Positions 11,471 through 21,943 of a stretch of DNA of 64,000 nt are shown here, piece after piece. The stretch's first letter is position 1. Each line of letters starts with the position of its first letter. This DNA is from Plazaster borealis (taxonomy: Eukaryota; Echinodermata; Asteroidea; Forcipulatida; Labidiasteridae). The notes under the pieces are model-generated. The model made no database searches, was not told where the DNA came from, and worked only from the letters and a program-made list of their open reading frames with translations. The position numbers and the translations under genes were made by a program. The DNA lies in assembly GCA_021014325.1 (NCBI GenBank), contig CM037472.1, forward strand, positions 6,448,001 to 6,512,000, given 5' to 3'.

Positions 11471-11869
11471 AATGATAAGTGAAAAATATCACTAGCAAGA
11501 TGATATGGCTACCCCCCCCCCCTATATGTAAGCGAGGCATGGACTTTTCCTCTTCAGTCTTGACAGTGTATTTGTAATGATACCGGGGTATTATTTGTAA
11601 TCCAAAATATGACGGGCTTTACGGTGTTTTCCTTACAATTCCATTGGTGCTTACATGTGTGGAGAAGGGAACAATATTGCTGGTCTTGTTTTAGCTGCCT
11701 GGCTGTATTTAAAATGCATGAGGTAGCCAAAGACAAGTAATTAACTTTGAGGCGGAATCGCAAAGAATCTTTCGCATAAAATGAAGATTAAACGGAAAAC
11801 AAAATTTAGCGTGGACATCAATTGGACATTTCAAGATGTGTTACAACATTGGCTGTGTAAACTCACATT
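11471..11869. other. 3' flank, duplicated with 17760-18170
   Basis: No gene. A C-run lies at about 11512-11522. The sequence aligns with block 3 (ggcatggacttttcctcttc, cagtgtatttgtaatgatac). Confidence 0.5.
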
Positions 11870-12168
11870 GTTTGTTTGTTTGTTTGTTTGTTTGTTTGTT
11901 TGTTTGTTTAGATGATTTTCCCGTCAAGGGAACTTGGCAAACTCCCACAAGGGGATATAAACGCCAAGCTGGCAACAGCCAATCTCTCTCATACAATCAT
12001 TGGTTTAACGTCTATGATTATGAATTACACAAATCAACAAATTGTGAATCACTAACTAGACGACAATACTTATTCTAGTCGTTGTGAAATCAGCGGTTAG
12101 ATTGGTAGGATTCGAACCCACAACCTTGTGATTGCAAGTCCTGCAGTCTAACCACTGGACCACAGTTT
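11870..12168 (-). mobile_element. Full-length tRNA-derived SINE, private to block 2
   Basis: The minus strand reads tggtccagtggttagactgc (A box), gtgggttcgaatcctaccaa (intact B box), the SINE body, then a (CAAA)n-type tail seen on the plus strand as TTTG repeats at 11870-11908. Block 3 has an uninterrupted equivalent near 18163-18190, so this copy inserted after blocks 2 and 3 split. Its intact B box and long tail suggest a younger insertion than the ancestral copy. Confidence 0.8.
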
Positions 12169-12172
12169 ATCT

Positions 12173-13103
12173 TTTTTTATCAGTTTCTTACAAGCAGTTG
12201 ACTTTAAAACTTGGTTGAAGGGAAAGAGAGTGGCTTTAGATCATTTTAGGAAAAAAAAGTATAAACCTTCTAAGTTGTGTAATTATGGTGTATTTTTTAA
12301 GACATGAAAAATTTCAGAGGAAAAAATATTTCAGATAATAAACTATTAAAGCTATAACCATGCAACCTGTGACATCACATGTTTACAAAAGAGCCACAGG
12401 GCATGGACTGCATGCAGGCACAACTTGTACACAGCTCTATGAAAGAATTTGTTTAACCTTATATTATTTTATGGAGATTGCACTGTCTGATTTGATGACA
12501 TGAAACAAGGGGGGAACATTTCAAAAACTTGTTTTTTTTTCCATTTTTACGTTTTTAACTCTTGAATTTAAGTTTACATTATAACTCAACATGTAATATT
12601 TCCCATATATGACCAGTGTATTCTCGGCCCTGTATGTACAAGGTCACTCTTTTTGTAAACAAATGGTGACAATGGTCTTTAGTTTCCTGTAAATATTTTA
12701 TACATCGTTGTGAATCAGTGCTAAGGCTACAAAGAGTGTTTTTAATAAACACAACATAGTAAAATGTTGTGGTTTAAAGCATTCTCCATTTTAATTGTTA
12801 CTGCACTTTAATGGAGCATTTTATTAAATATTAACAATTTTTTCCTTACTTGCATGCTGAATTTAAAAAAAAATCTATTTTCTCCTTACTCACACAACGG
12901 AATAAGTCCAAATTGTCACAGGTTTATTATTTCATGTATTATGATCAAACATATAATAGGCCTAATACCTTAAAGTCGGCAGAGAGTGTTTTAAATAAAC
13001 CCTAAATGATAAAGTGTTATGGATAAAAGCATTTTTCATTTGACCTCGTACTGATGAAATGTTCACCATTTTATTCCTTACTTGCACATCGGCCGCTCTA
13101 GGC
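12173..13103. repeat. Duplicated intergenic block (matches 18190-18840)
   Basis: Colinear similarity to block 3: cagtttcttacaagcagtt, gcactgtctgatttgat, ctttaatggagcattttatt and cttgcacatcggccgctcta. No coding signal. It marks the tail of the tandem unit. Confidence 0.65.
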
Positions 13104-13283
13104 CTCCGTAATTAGGGACTTTCCCCAGTGTGTGAAATCCCGACTCTATTGCGCAGACCATGCGCAGACGAACTAGAAGCCGTTTCCGCCATTGCATGAA
13201 GTCACATTAGAACAGACAGCAGTTGCAGTTCTACATTGACCACTCAATCTATGCAAACGTCAAGAGTTGTGTGTGCTAGAGAG
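13104..13283 (+). promoter_or_regulatory. Upstream region and putative first exon of copy 3
   Basis: This region runs from taggcctccgtaattaggga (seen again at 18843, 19446 and, split by a transposon, 29271/32160) to a splice donor GAG|GTAAGTT after 13283. No TATA box is visible, unlike the promoters at 7.5 and 34.7 kb. It is assigned to copy 3 by position and donor. Confidence 0.45.
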
Positions 13284-13729
13284 GTAAGTTAAGCACCATT
13301 TATTGACATGTTTACAACAGTAATTGTTCAATGGTCAGATAAAAATAGATACGAAACAATGTTTCAAGATACAGTAATTCGTTTGCATGCAGTGCAAGCG
13401 TGCGGATAGCCTACTGACGCGGCATTGACATTGTGAGTGTACAACCATGTAACATACCTCTGCGTAGCCACATTCTAGTGGAAGTTAATGTTAAATTGTC
13501 CTCGAATGTCTAATGAGGTAACCAACTTCACTCCGGTTACTCCTAGAACTACGATAGGGGAATGGACCTCCTAGTTTTAGGAGTAGGTAGAGCTAATATA
13601 ACAAAATAGTACCAGACAGTGTTCATGTTTTGTGTGATCATGCAACCATATACATGAAATAACAAACCTGGATTAATCTGATGTGTGCCACGAGAAATAG
13701 TAATCAGTAAGCTTTCAGATTAATATTAA

Positions 13730-15040
13730 AGGCACCTGGCAGTGGTATTTTGTCAAAATAAAGCCTTTGTCGTTAATATATACATTTTGATGAGTGGAAT
13801 GTGAATAAACAATTAACTAAGGTTCAAATATTGTGTTTTTATTTTAATTAAACATTTAAAAATAGGCCCCCGTTTACATGGCGCTATTCGTGACGTCAAT
13901 CGAGGCGCGGGATATTTGAAGAGAAAATGTGTAGTCTGGCCCTGTACATTACGTCTGGGTACCTGATCAGTATGATGCATTTTCGTATTCGGACGTCACC
14001 CAATGCAATCCTAGGAGAGTGTACAGTCGACGTTTATACGAGGTTTTCACCGGTCCCGAACTGTCCCATGCGCGTTTCTATGTCTTAAAAAACGGAAGAT
14101 ACGAGCACGGTCATAACGAGAACACGGATAATACGAGGTAATTTAGCGGCCCCGTGATGAGGCGCGGCATACAGCTCAAGTCGATCCGAACACCAGAAAC
14201 ATGTTCGCTGCAGCGCTGAAAACGACCCGGACCACTTTGCCCTCGGACCACTTTGCCCTCGTTAGCCTGACTTTCGATGCCCGCAACTGCCTATATAGGG
14301 ATCTGCAGTAAACAAATGCTAACTGACCCCATCTTTAGTCGTTTTGCTGCATCCAGCAGTAATACACCTGGTCGGCATTGCCGGGAAAATGCACGAAAAA
14401 TCCCTTTTTGGGGATAACCAAACGAAACGTACAAGCTCACTACTGGCACGTAAATGCAGGCAAGTTCGAGGGGGGTCGATGTTCGGTCGCGGCGAAGTCT
14501 GCCTCGATTGACGTCACAAAAAGGGATGGGCGGAGTCACCTTCAAACAACTTTGTCAATTTTTTTCACATATAAATCGTGACAAACAATTACTCAAAAAA
14601 AATGTTTATTGTTAAAGGCATCGTACACGTTTGGTAATTGTCAAAGACCAGTGTTCTCATTTGGTGTATCCCAACATATGCATAAAACAACAAGCCTGTG
14701 AAAATTTGGGCTCAATTGGTCATCGAAGTTGCAAGAAAATGATGAAAGAAAAAACACCCTTGTTGTACAAATTTGTGTGCTTTCAAATAGGAATAAAAGG
14801 CTTCTAGCTAGAAGTCTTTTATTATTTTAGTGAGAAATTACCTCTTTCTCAAAAACTACGTTACTTCAGAGGGAGTCGTTTCTCACAATGTTTTATACTA
14901 TCAACAGCTCTCTGTTGCTCGTTACCAAGTCAGTTTTTATGCTAATATATATTTTGAGTAAATACCAAACGTGTACAATACCTTTAATATACATATACTC
15001 TTCTGTAAAAACAAAAAAACAAAACTATTTCCAGGTGCCT
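13730..15040. mobile_element. 1.3-kb TTAA-flanked transposon, private to block 3
   Basis: TTAA at 13726-13729 and 15041-15044 flanks ends AGGCACCTGG and CCAGGTGCCT. Blocks 2 (about 8370) and 4 (about 21665) show the empty site attaaacaatnatgttttta with one TTAA. Inner inverted repeats tgacgtcaatcgaggc (13892-13907) and gcctcgattgacgtca (14502-14517) each contain the CRE-like palindrome TGACGTCA. No transposase is seen, so it is a non-autonomous piggyBac- or Kolobok-like element. Another element is nested at 14616-14983. Confidence 0.85.
14616..14983. mobile_element. Nested TTAA MITE, subfamily AGGCATCGTACACG
   Basis: TTAA at 14612-14615 and 14984-14987. Ends AGGCATCGTACACGTTTGGT and ACCAAACGTGTACAATACCT are inverted repeats. 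The same subfamily occurs at 47032-47398 (opposite orientation) and 55030-55423. It lies wholly within the 13730-15040 element, so it is the younger insertion. Confidence 0.85.
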
Positions 15041-15044
15041 TTAA

Positions 15045-15374
15045 ACAATTATGTTTTTATCCTTACCAATCCTGTATAATCCTATCGCATTGACGGTTGT
15101 GCCATATAGGAAGGTTTCATCATGGAGGTTAATTTTTTACCTTACTGGTTAACCTTCAATGATGGCTTCAGTTTCCCAAATGAAGTCTTGAAGTATATAA
15201 AATGCATTACGCACTCCCGGTCCCTTTATACAAAATGTATAGGTATAATTGTACTATCTGAAATAGATGCAACATTTTTGGAGCAACTGCGCATGGATGA
15301 GCTTGAGGACTGCATTCTATAGTTGCACCAAAAACTCTTCCATAAAACATTCTTGTCTCATTCTTGTCGTTCAG
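15045..15374 (+). other. End of first intron region, copy 3
   Basis: Aligns with 8375-8728 and 21670-21943. It includes the small hairpin-prone word ggaggttaattttttacctt and the LEQLRMDELEDCIL reading just before the exon 3 acceptor. Confidence 0.5.
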
Positions 15375-17095
15375 TCTCCAGCTTGTATCCCAGCAGCAGT
15401 ACTTCTATACACAACACATGGATCTTGAACTTTCTGACTTTAGGTCATCAGAAAACTACAAGGGTGTTCTGTACGCCTTCCATCCTCAGAACTATCCAGA
15501 TGAAAGCGAACGACACGACGGCTTGATTTTTTTCTGGAAAGCATCGTGCCTTCAAAGTTTAACTGGTGAGATTTAAGTTTATTACCCCATCCCCAAATTT
15601 GTTTTTAATCGTAAAATCTTCTATCAGGAATCAGGATAGTTAAAGGATGCTAAAGTTGGAAAACTCACGTTTAAATGAAACTGCGGGTTGAGAATTTAAA
15701 AGATTGAAACTATACAACTAATTTGTGTATTTGTTATTCATAATAGCCCGGGTGCTCTCTTGAAATAAGCCTGGTGCTGTAGTTGCCACTCCCTTGAATA
15801 GTTGTGCTTTAGGGCTAGGTTTTTCTGAAGTTGCTACTGAAATTATTTTAGACATTGCAGCAACAGATGTTCAGTTGTGACAAGCCTAAAAGGCAACATT
15901 ACATTAGTGACTTGTTAATAAATAAAGTAAAGTAATATAAAGGGGTGGGCGGGGGCAAGGGAAGCAGGTACATTGTCACGGCTATAGTACCCTATGAATT
16001 TTCTTCCAGGCCTGCAGGTTTTGAAGAGGCAAGAGTTTTGTCGCCAAGCTATGTGGACGACGAAGGACTTGGGGATGAAGAAAGCCTGAGAGCTGATTGG
16101 GGAGAATTGAAACATACACCCGATCGAGTTAACTTCCACTCTATCAAAGAATTGGCTTTGGCTCACAAGTAAGTTCAATTCATTAGTAATAAGGCAATAT
16201 GTCCTCTAAAAACAAGTCATGATTTGGAAAAACCAAAAAACAAATCCTCTCATCGCCAAAAAAAAAGAGGCTGAGCAAAGTTTGCATATTTGATGTCTTG
16301 ACGATGGCAAGATCTTTCTCACATTAATTCCGACGGTAGAATCTTTTCAATCTGTATCTGCAATCCCGTTTGACCTCATCAATGGCAATTATAAGTGAGG
16401 GTGCTGTTTCCAGCTTGATATTACGTGACCAATCAGGGGAAAACAATCAATTTGCTTAAGGGATACTGTCAGAATGTTTTATGGTCAATCTTTTGATGAT
16501 TTTGTTAGGGCACTACTTCAGCTTGTGACATCGTGATCAGCCAAGGGACTTGTTCCTGTTTTGCCCCTTACCTTTTCTCTCTTATGTCGGTGTCCTTGTT
16601 AAACGTTCACCACGTAAACTGTCAACAATATGAATAGAAAGGAGAATGAAAAAGAAAGGGAAAATGCTTAATGTTTTGAAAATAAAATCTTGTGTGTTGT
16701 TCCCCTCTTTCTGACATTGAAGGTGTTTGCGGGGCAAGTGGATTCTCATTTACAAACCATGCGACAGAGAAAAACAGGATGAGGAATGGGTAAAAATTGC
16801 CCAAGCAACAGCGGAGGGTAAGCTCGGTATGTTCGCTAAAGTGTCGGTTAAAAAGTGGGATGAAAATTACTTTACTTGGGTCCACACCAAGAATTTCACC
16901 AACAAGGAAGAGGTAATGGATCTGGAAGGGAAGATTCGACATTTTGGTGTGAAGGGTCAGATGACCTTTAAGCCCAGCGTCTACACCGTACTACGCATTT
17001 TTGCAGTTAATGATTGGTCCTTGAAAGTGGGCATCTATACATCACAGTGGGATCCTGTCAGAAACATTTCAGTGATACAAGACAAAACGGAGTAA
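15375..17095 (+). pseudogene. C11orf68-like: C11orf68/BLES03-family, copy 3, frameshifted
   Basis: Exons: 15375-15565 (ATG at 15418), 16010-16168 and 16723-17095. Exon 4 reads LSPSYVDDEGLGDEESL...ELALAHK. Exon 5 reads RGKWILIYKP, EEWVKIA, KLGMFAKVSVKKWDE, VHTKNFTNKEE, FKPSV and LKVGIYTSQW. Exons 4 and 5 are open and in phase. In exon 3 one base is missing in the word cgacacgacggcttg (copies 2 and 4 have cgacaccg.cgacttg), so the exon ends one base out of phase. The alternative frame hits a stop. This lesion differs from the one in copy 2, so the two were disabled independently, if disabled at all. Exon 5 is closely similar to that of copy 2 over all 124 codons. Confidence 0.7.
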
Positions 17096-17515
17096 CATTT
17101 TAAACTATGAAGAAACCCCCAAACTGATTGCAGCTTTTATTATATACACAAATGACATAAATGAGAATCAATTTGAGCGAAAAGTGCTATTAATAACAAT
17201 AGTTTTCTTAATAGCAACTACTTCGCACACGCCATTAGTCAGATAGTTTGCTTATACGTAGAACAACGATGCTTGCTGCAGTTGAGACGAGATAAAGATG
17301 CTACAACAATAAGGTTGCTTACCAGAACAAGGTTTTTGGTGCAATTTTTGTGACCACCCGTCATTTTTTTCTTGCAGATTTTCGAGTAATTTCTCCTCAA
17401 GCAGCTGTATGAAATAAGGATCTATAATTTTTTCTCTCTCAATGGAATGCTTCTATAATGCATACGAACTGTCAACTTTCACATTCATACAAGAAAATTT
17501 GACACCAAACCGATG
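17096..17515. other. 3' flank of copy 3
   Basis: Aligns with 10800-11171. No gene. Confidence 0.5.
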
Positions 17516-17760
17516 AGACGATTGTCACTGTGTTCAAGTGGTTAGACTGCAGGACTTGCAATCACATGGTTGTGGGTTCCAACCAACCGTTCAAGCTAAC
17601 CGCTTATTTCACAATGACTTTAGAATAAGTATTGTATTCTGATAGTTATTGAATCACAATTTATTTAATTTTGCAATTTATAATCACAGACCAATGTTTG
17701 TATGAGAAAGATTGGCTGTTGCCAGCTTGGCGGGAAGATCACCAAACCAGAAAAAAACTG
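17516..17760 (+). mobile_element. tRNA-derived SINE, ancestral copy in block 3
   Basis: Head ttcaagtggttagactgcag and gtgggttccaacc, body atcacagaccaatgtttgta and gattggctgttgccagcttg, then truncation before the tail. Its position matches the SINE at 11172 in block 2. Confidence 0.7.
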
Positions 17761-18840
17761 ATCAGTGAAAAAAAATTACTGACTAGATGATAATATGGCT
17801 AACAAACCCCCTAAACGTGTAAGTCAAAACAAAGGCATGGACTTTTCCTCTTCAGTCTAGACAGTGTATTTGTAATGATACCGGTATTATTTGTAACCCA
17901 CAATATGACAGGTTTGATGGTTTTTTCCTTACAATTCTATTCGTGCTTACATGTGCGGTGAAAAGAACAACAATTCTGGTCTTTTTTTAGCTGCGTGGCT
18001 GTATATAAAATACATAAGGTTGCCAAAGACAAAGACAAAGAATTACTTTTGATGCAGGATCGCAAACAATCTTTTCCATAAAATGAAATTTAAGCGGAAA
18101 ACAAAATTAAGCTTGGACAGCTATTGGACATTTCATGATGTGTTACAATATTTGCTGACATGTAAACTCACCAGCTTACCCTTTGATCAGTTTCTTACAA
18201 GCAGTTAATTTTGATTTGGTTTAAGGGCAAAGATTGTGGCTTTAGATCATTTTAGGGTAAAAAGTAAGAACCTTCTAAGTTGTGTAACTATGGTGTATTT
18301 TTAAGAATTTAGGAACAATTCTTTCAGATATTAAACTTATAAAGCTAAACCATGTAACCTGTGACATGTTTACAAAAGAGCCACAGAACCTGGACTTCCT
18401 GCATGCAGGCACGATTTGCACACATTTATATGAAAGAAAGCATTAAATCTTATATTTTATGGAGATTGCACTGTCTGATTTGATCAACTTCTGATATGAA
18501 ACAAGGGGGCACATCACAAATACTTGTTTTTCCGTTGTTACTTTTATAACTCTTGAATGTAGGTTTACATTATGACTCAAATTGTCATATGACCAGTGTA
18601 GTACCTCGGACCTGGAATGGTCACTCTTTTTGTAAACAAAGGTTACATGGTCTATAGTTTCCGGTTAAATTTGTACATAATATACATCTATGTGATTCAG
18701 TTTTGAGGCTACAAAGAGTGTTTTTAATGCACAAATAATAACATGTGGTCAAAAGCATTTTCCTTGTTATATATTACTGGACTTTAATGGAGCAATTTAA
18801 TAAATATTATCCATTTATTCATAACTTGCACATTGGCCGC
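17761..18840. repeat. Duplicated intergenic block (matches 11471-13103)
   Basis: Colinear with block 2 but without the minus-strand SINE. No gene. Confidence 0.65.
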
Positions 18841-19790
18841 TCTAGGCCTCCGTAAGGGACTTTCCCAAGTGTGTGAAATCCCGATATGTGGGACTTCTGC
18901 TTTCGGTTAGAGTCACTGAAGAGGAGTCGGTACGTAGACTTGTGTTAAAAACCATTAGGCCCTATGGCAAGCTGACACACAACCCCCAATGGAGATATTG
19001 TTTTATTGATGGTTCAATTACAGACAAAAATTACATGATTGCTGAAAGTAAACTTCATAATCATAATCGGTACCCAATGATCCTGATAAATTAATATTTC
19101 TTTAGGTCTATTCTGTTGAAGTCGAGAAAACGGCACTTGAGTGAAGACCTCCTCGCCTTTGATACCGCCGTGCTTCATTCGTTTACCGCAATCTGATATA
19201 CATGCAAAAATTTCTCCGTACAAAAGCAGTCACTGATTTGATGAACTTTTGGGATTGTGAATATGAACTCACAATTCTTGTTAATCTTTTCAGAAATAAT
19301 GTACATAATTAGCCTACTTCACCCCCGAAAAGAGAAAGAAAAAGAAAGACAAATGTATATAAGTTTCCCTTATGACAAATGTATTCATGGTAAGCAAGGT
19401 TTTATGACCCTTTTATTCCTTACTTGCACATTGGCTGCTCTCTATAGGCCTCCGTAATTAGGGACTTTCCAAGTGTGTGAAACTCCTCGATCTGGTTGCG
19501 CAGACTAGAAAATCGCTAAATAACAAGGCAAGTATTTCGATAAATGAAATGAAGATGAAAACAATAAATAAATTAAATCAACGTTTTCAAATCCCCATTC
19601 GCTCGTTGTCATTCGACCCAAGCTATAGTGTGTATTCAAAGAAAATCTACAGATATTGAAAGGTAATCAATATAGATTGTCCAATTTAGTAAATTCAACT
19701 TTTTAGTTGGAAAAACTGATCTGGATGGACAACAAAAGGGTAGCCCGAAAATCTGACGTCCCAATTCGAGGCTTGTGAATAAGGCTGTGT
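18841..19790. repeat. Block X: intergenic unit duplicated at 28.9-32.5 kb
   Basis: Landmarks include cttttcggttagagtcactg (about 18899), gaaagtaaacttcataatca, gcacttgagtgaagacctcc, aggcctccgtaattaggga (19446), tctggttgcgcagact and cttgtgaataagg (19773). The same order recurs at 28897-29280 and 32160-32515, where a transposon and a minisatellite interrupt it. No gene recognised. Confidence 0.75.
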
Positions 19791-20289
19791 CCGAATTTGC
19801 GGCTACAGCTTCGGCTAGATTTCCGCGTCATCATGCGTCCTTAGTAACGCCCTTAGCAACAGTCGTAGTTGTAGCCGGACATTCGGATGCGCCCGACGCC
19901 ACATACCGGCCTTTGGAAACTACTAGTAGCCTTCTACTACACTGGTTCCTGCCAGATGTACCTTTGACCCTGCATGGCATAATCCTCTTGGTAAGTGATG
20001 ACGTTTTGGAGTTCGAAGTGCAACATAAACAAAGTTATATATAAATCATGTCACACATTGTTTACAAAAAAAGTGACCTCGTACATTCTAGGCCCTGCTG
20101 GCAGGCGACATACTATATACACGTGTCATATGGTAGATGTTATATTTTGTGTCATGATTTTCACATAAATTCAAGATATAAAAAATAAACAGCTGAACAA
20201 ATTTATTAGCGAGCGCAGCGATAACCTGGGAGATAAGATTATATTCTGTGCCGCTAAAAACCGAGGCGAGATTCTTCCTTTTTGACCTT
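19791..20289. other. Intergenic, nothing recognised
   Basis: An open frame at 19775-20044 has no family resemblance. No repeats noted. Confidence 0.35.
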
Positions 20290-20389
20290 AAATACTGACA
20301 CAAATCTGGAGTATCGGGTGCTCTGACCCTGGACAACCCGTAGACCCATAACAATTGGAGCAAAGACGGAGCTAAACTAGTCAGGAGAG
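20290..20389 (+). promoter_or_regulatory. Decayed promoter and first exon of copy 4
   Basis: Matches 7520-7589. The word cccagtgcgtatataacaat there is reduced here to cccataacaat, a 9-bp deletion that removes the TATA box. The leader and donor (GAG|GTAAAG) remain, but the donor is weaker than GTAAGT. Confidence 0.65.
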
Positions 20390-20556
20390 GTAAAGTATAG
20401 TTCATTAAAGGGGATGCTAATCTTAAAAGGAAAGATGAAAACTGTATGGGGAAACTTGTGGTTTTCGAAGAGCATGGAATGACTGAAGACAATAAACATG
20501 TGCTTGTTCACAGTTCTATCAGTCACTTGAGGGCGACAAATAGATGCAAATGGGTG

Positions 20557-21008
20557 CACCACACTAATAAGGCCAACATTAATGTGCCAAACTAACTATC
20601 ATAATTTGTAAACCCACAGTTACTTTTGAAAAATAACGTTTTGGGGTCATGCAATTAATATATTACGTAATTATAACAATATACCAGAACCTTGGGGTTC
20701 TGTGCTTCAACTTCTTATGAGATTTGATAAGTTTAAGCTTTAAAAGTGGTCCTATCTAGCTCTAAATTGGAAGAGTGCCTCATGAAAACTGGCAGCAAGT
20801 CGGGGTTGTTTTTTTCTGGGGTAATTAGCAAAAATACCAAACGGCTGATCTGCCAAAAACAAATTGAAAGAAATCTGCAGTTTAGTTGTCTGAAAATTAT
20901 TTGATTGGTTTTCAAGAGGCTGAGAGACTTGAACATAATTATTTTTTGAGTATTTTTGAATATTAAGCATTTAGCATTGGTTGCTATGGGAGTTTATTTA
21001 GTGTGGTG
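20557..21008. mobile_element. 450-bp inverted-repeat insertion, private to copy 4
   Basis: Ends caccacactaataa (20557) and ttatttagtgtggtg (to 21008) are inverted repeats. Copy 2 runs straight through the equivalent point (agatgcaggtgtcctcaatg near 7745-7765). Non-coding. The superfamily is unclear because the target duplication is short or ambiguous. Confidence 0.65.
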
Positions 21009-21943
21009 TCCTCAATTATGCAGGAAATACAGACCTATCCTGATTGGATACATTATAATATGGTAAGACAAAATAGTATCCGCCCGAGGACAGTGCGCAC
21101 GAGAGGGTTTAGACCGAATGTTTCTATAGTTACACATTCTGGCTTTGAAAGACCTCATATACAAAATGACAAGGTGATACTTCACTAAAAAGAACTGTCA
21201 AGTTCACCACTGGCCAAATTTTTCAAACCAGTTTGTATTATACAAGATTGGTAGCTGCACAGTGCGCATGATCGACAGGGTGCGGATAGCCTACGCATTG
21301 ACAACTTGAGTGTACAACCATGTAACACCAGTGCGTACCCACATTCACAGTGGACGTTATAATAATGTGATCCAATGAGTAATAAGAAACCAACTTCACC
21401 CCGGTTACTCCTAGAACTGTGAGGTTCATATTATTGTCTCTATGCAACTATAGGGGAACGAACCTCATAGTCTTAGGAGTAGGGCTAGGTAGAGCTAAGC
21501 TAACAAAATAGTCGCAGACAGTTATCATGTTTTGTGTGATCAACCCATGTACATGATGTAAAAAACCTGTGACATTTTTTGATCAATCCGATGTGTGTCG
21601 GGAGAAAATAGTGAAAATGGTTCTGGTATGAACTTCATAATCATTTAAGCTTACAGATTAAAATTAAACAATTATGTTTTTATCCTTACCATTACCAATC
21701 CTGTATAATCCTAATGCATAAAGAAGGTTACATCAAGGAGGTTTATTTTTTACCTCCATGGTTATACCTTCAAGGATGGCTTCAGTTTCCCAAATGAAGT
21801 CTTGCAGTATCTACATTAAACGCATTGCCACTCCCTGGCCCCTTTATATAAATGTATAGGTGTACTAATCTAAGGTAGATGCACAATGTTTGGAGCAACT
21901 GCGCATAAAACATTCTTGTCTTACTCTTATTTTCGTCGTTCAG

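Noticed and set aside
14291..14581. Opposed ORFs of 84 and 67 codons
   Set aside because: Inside the non-autonomous TTAA element, overlapping each other, matching nothing.
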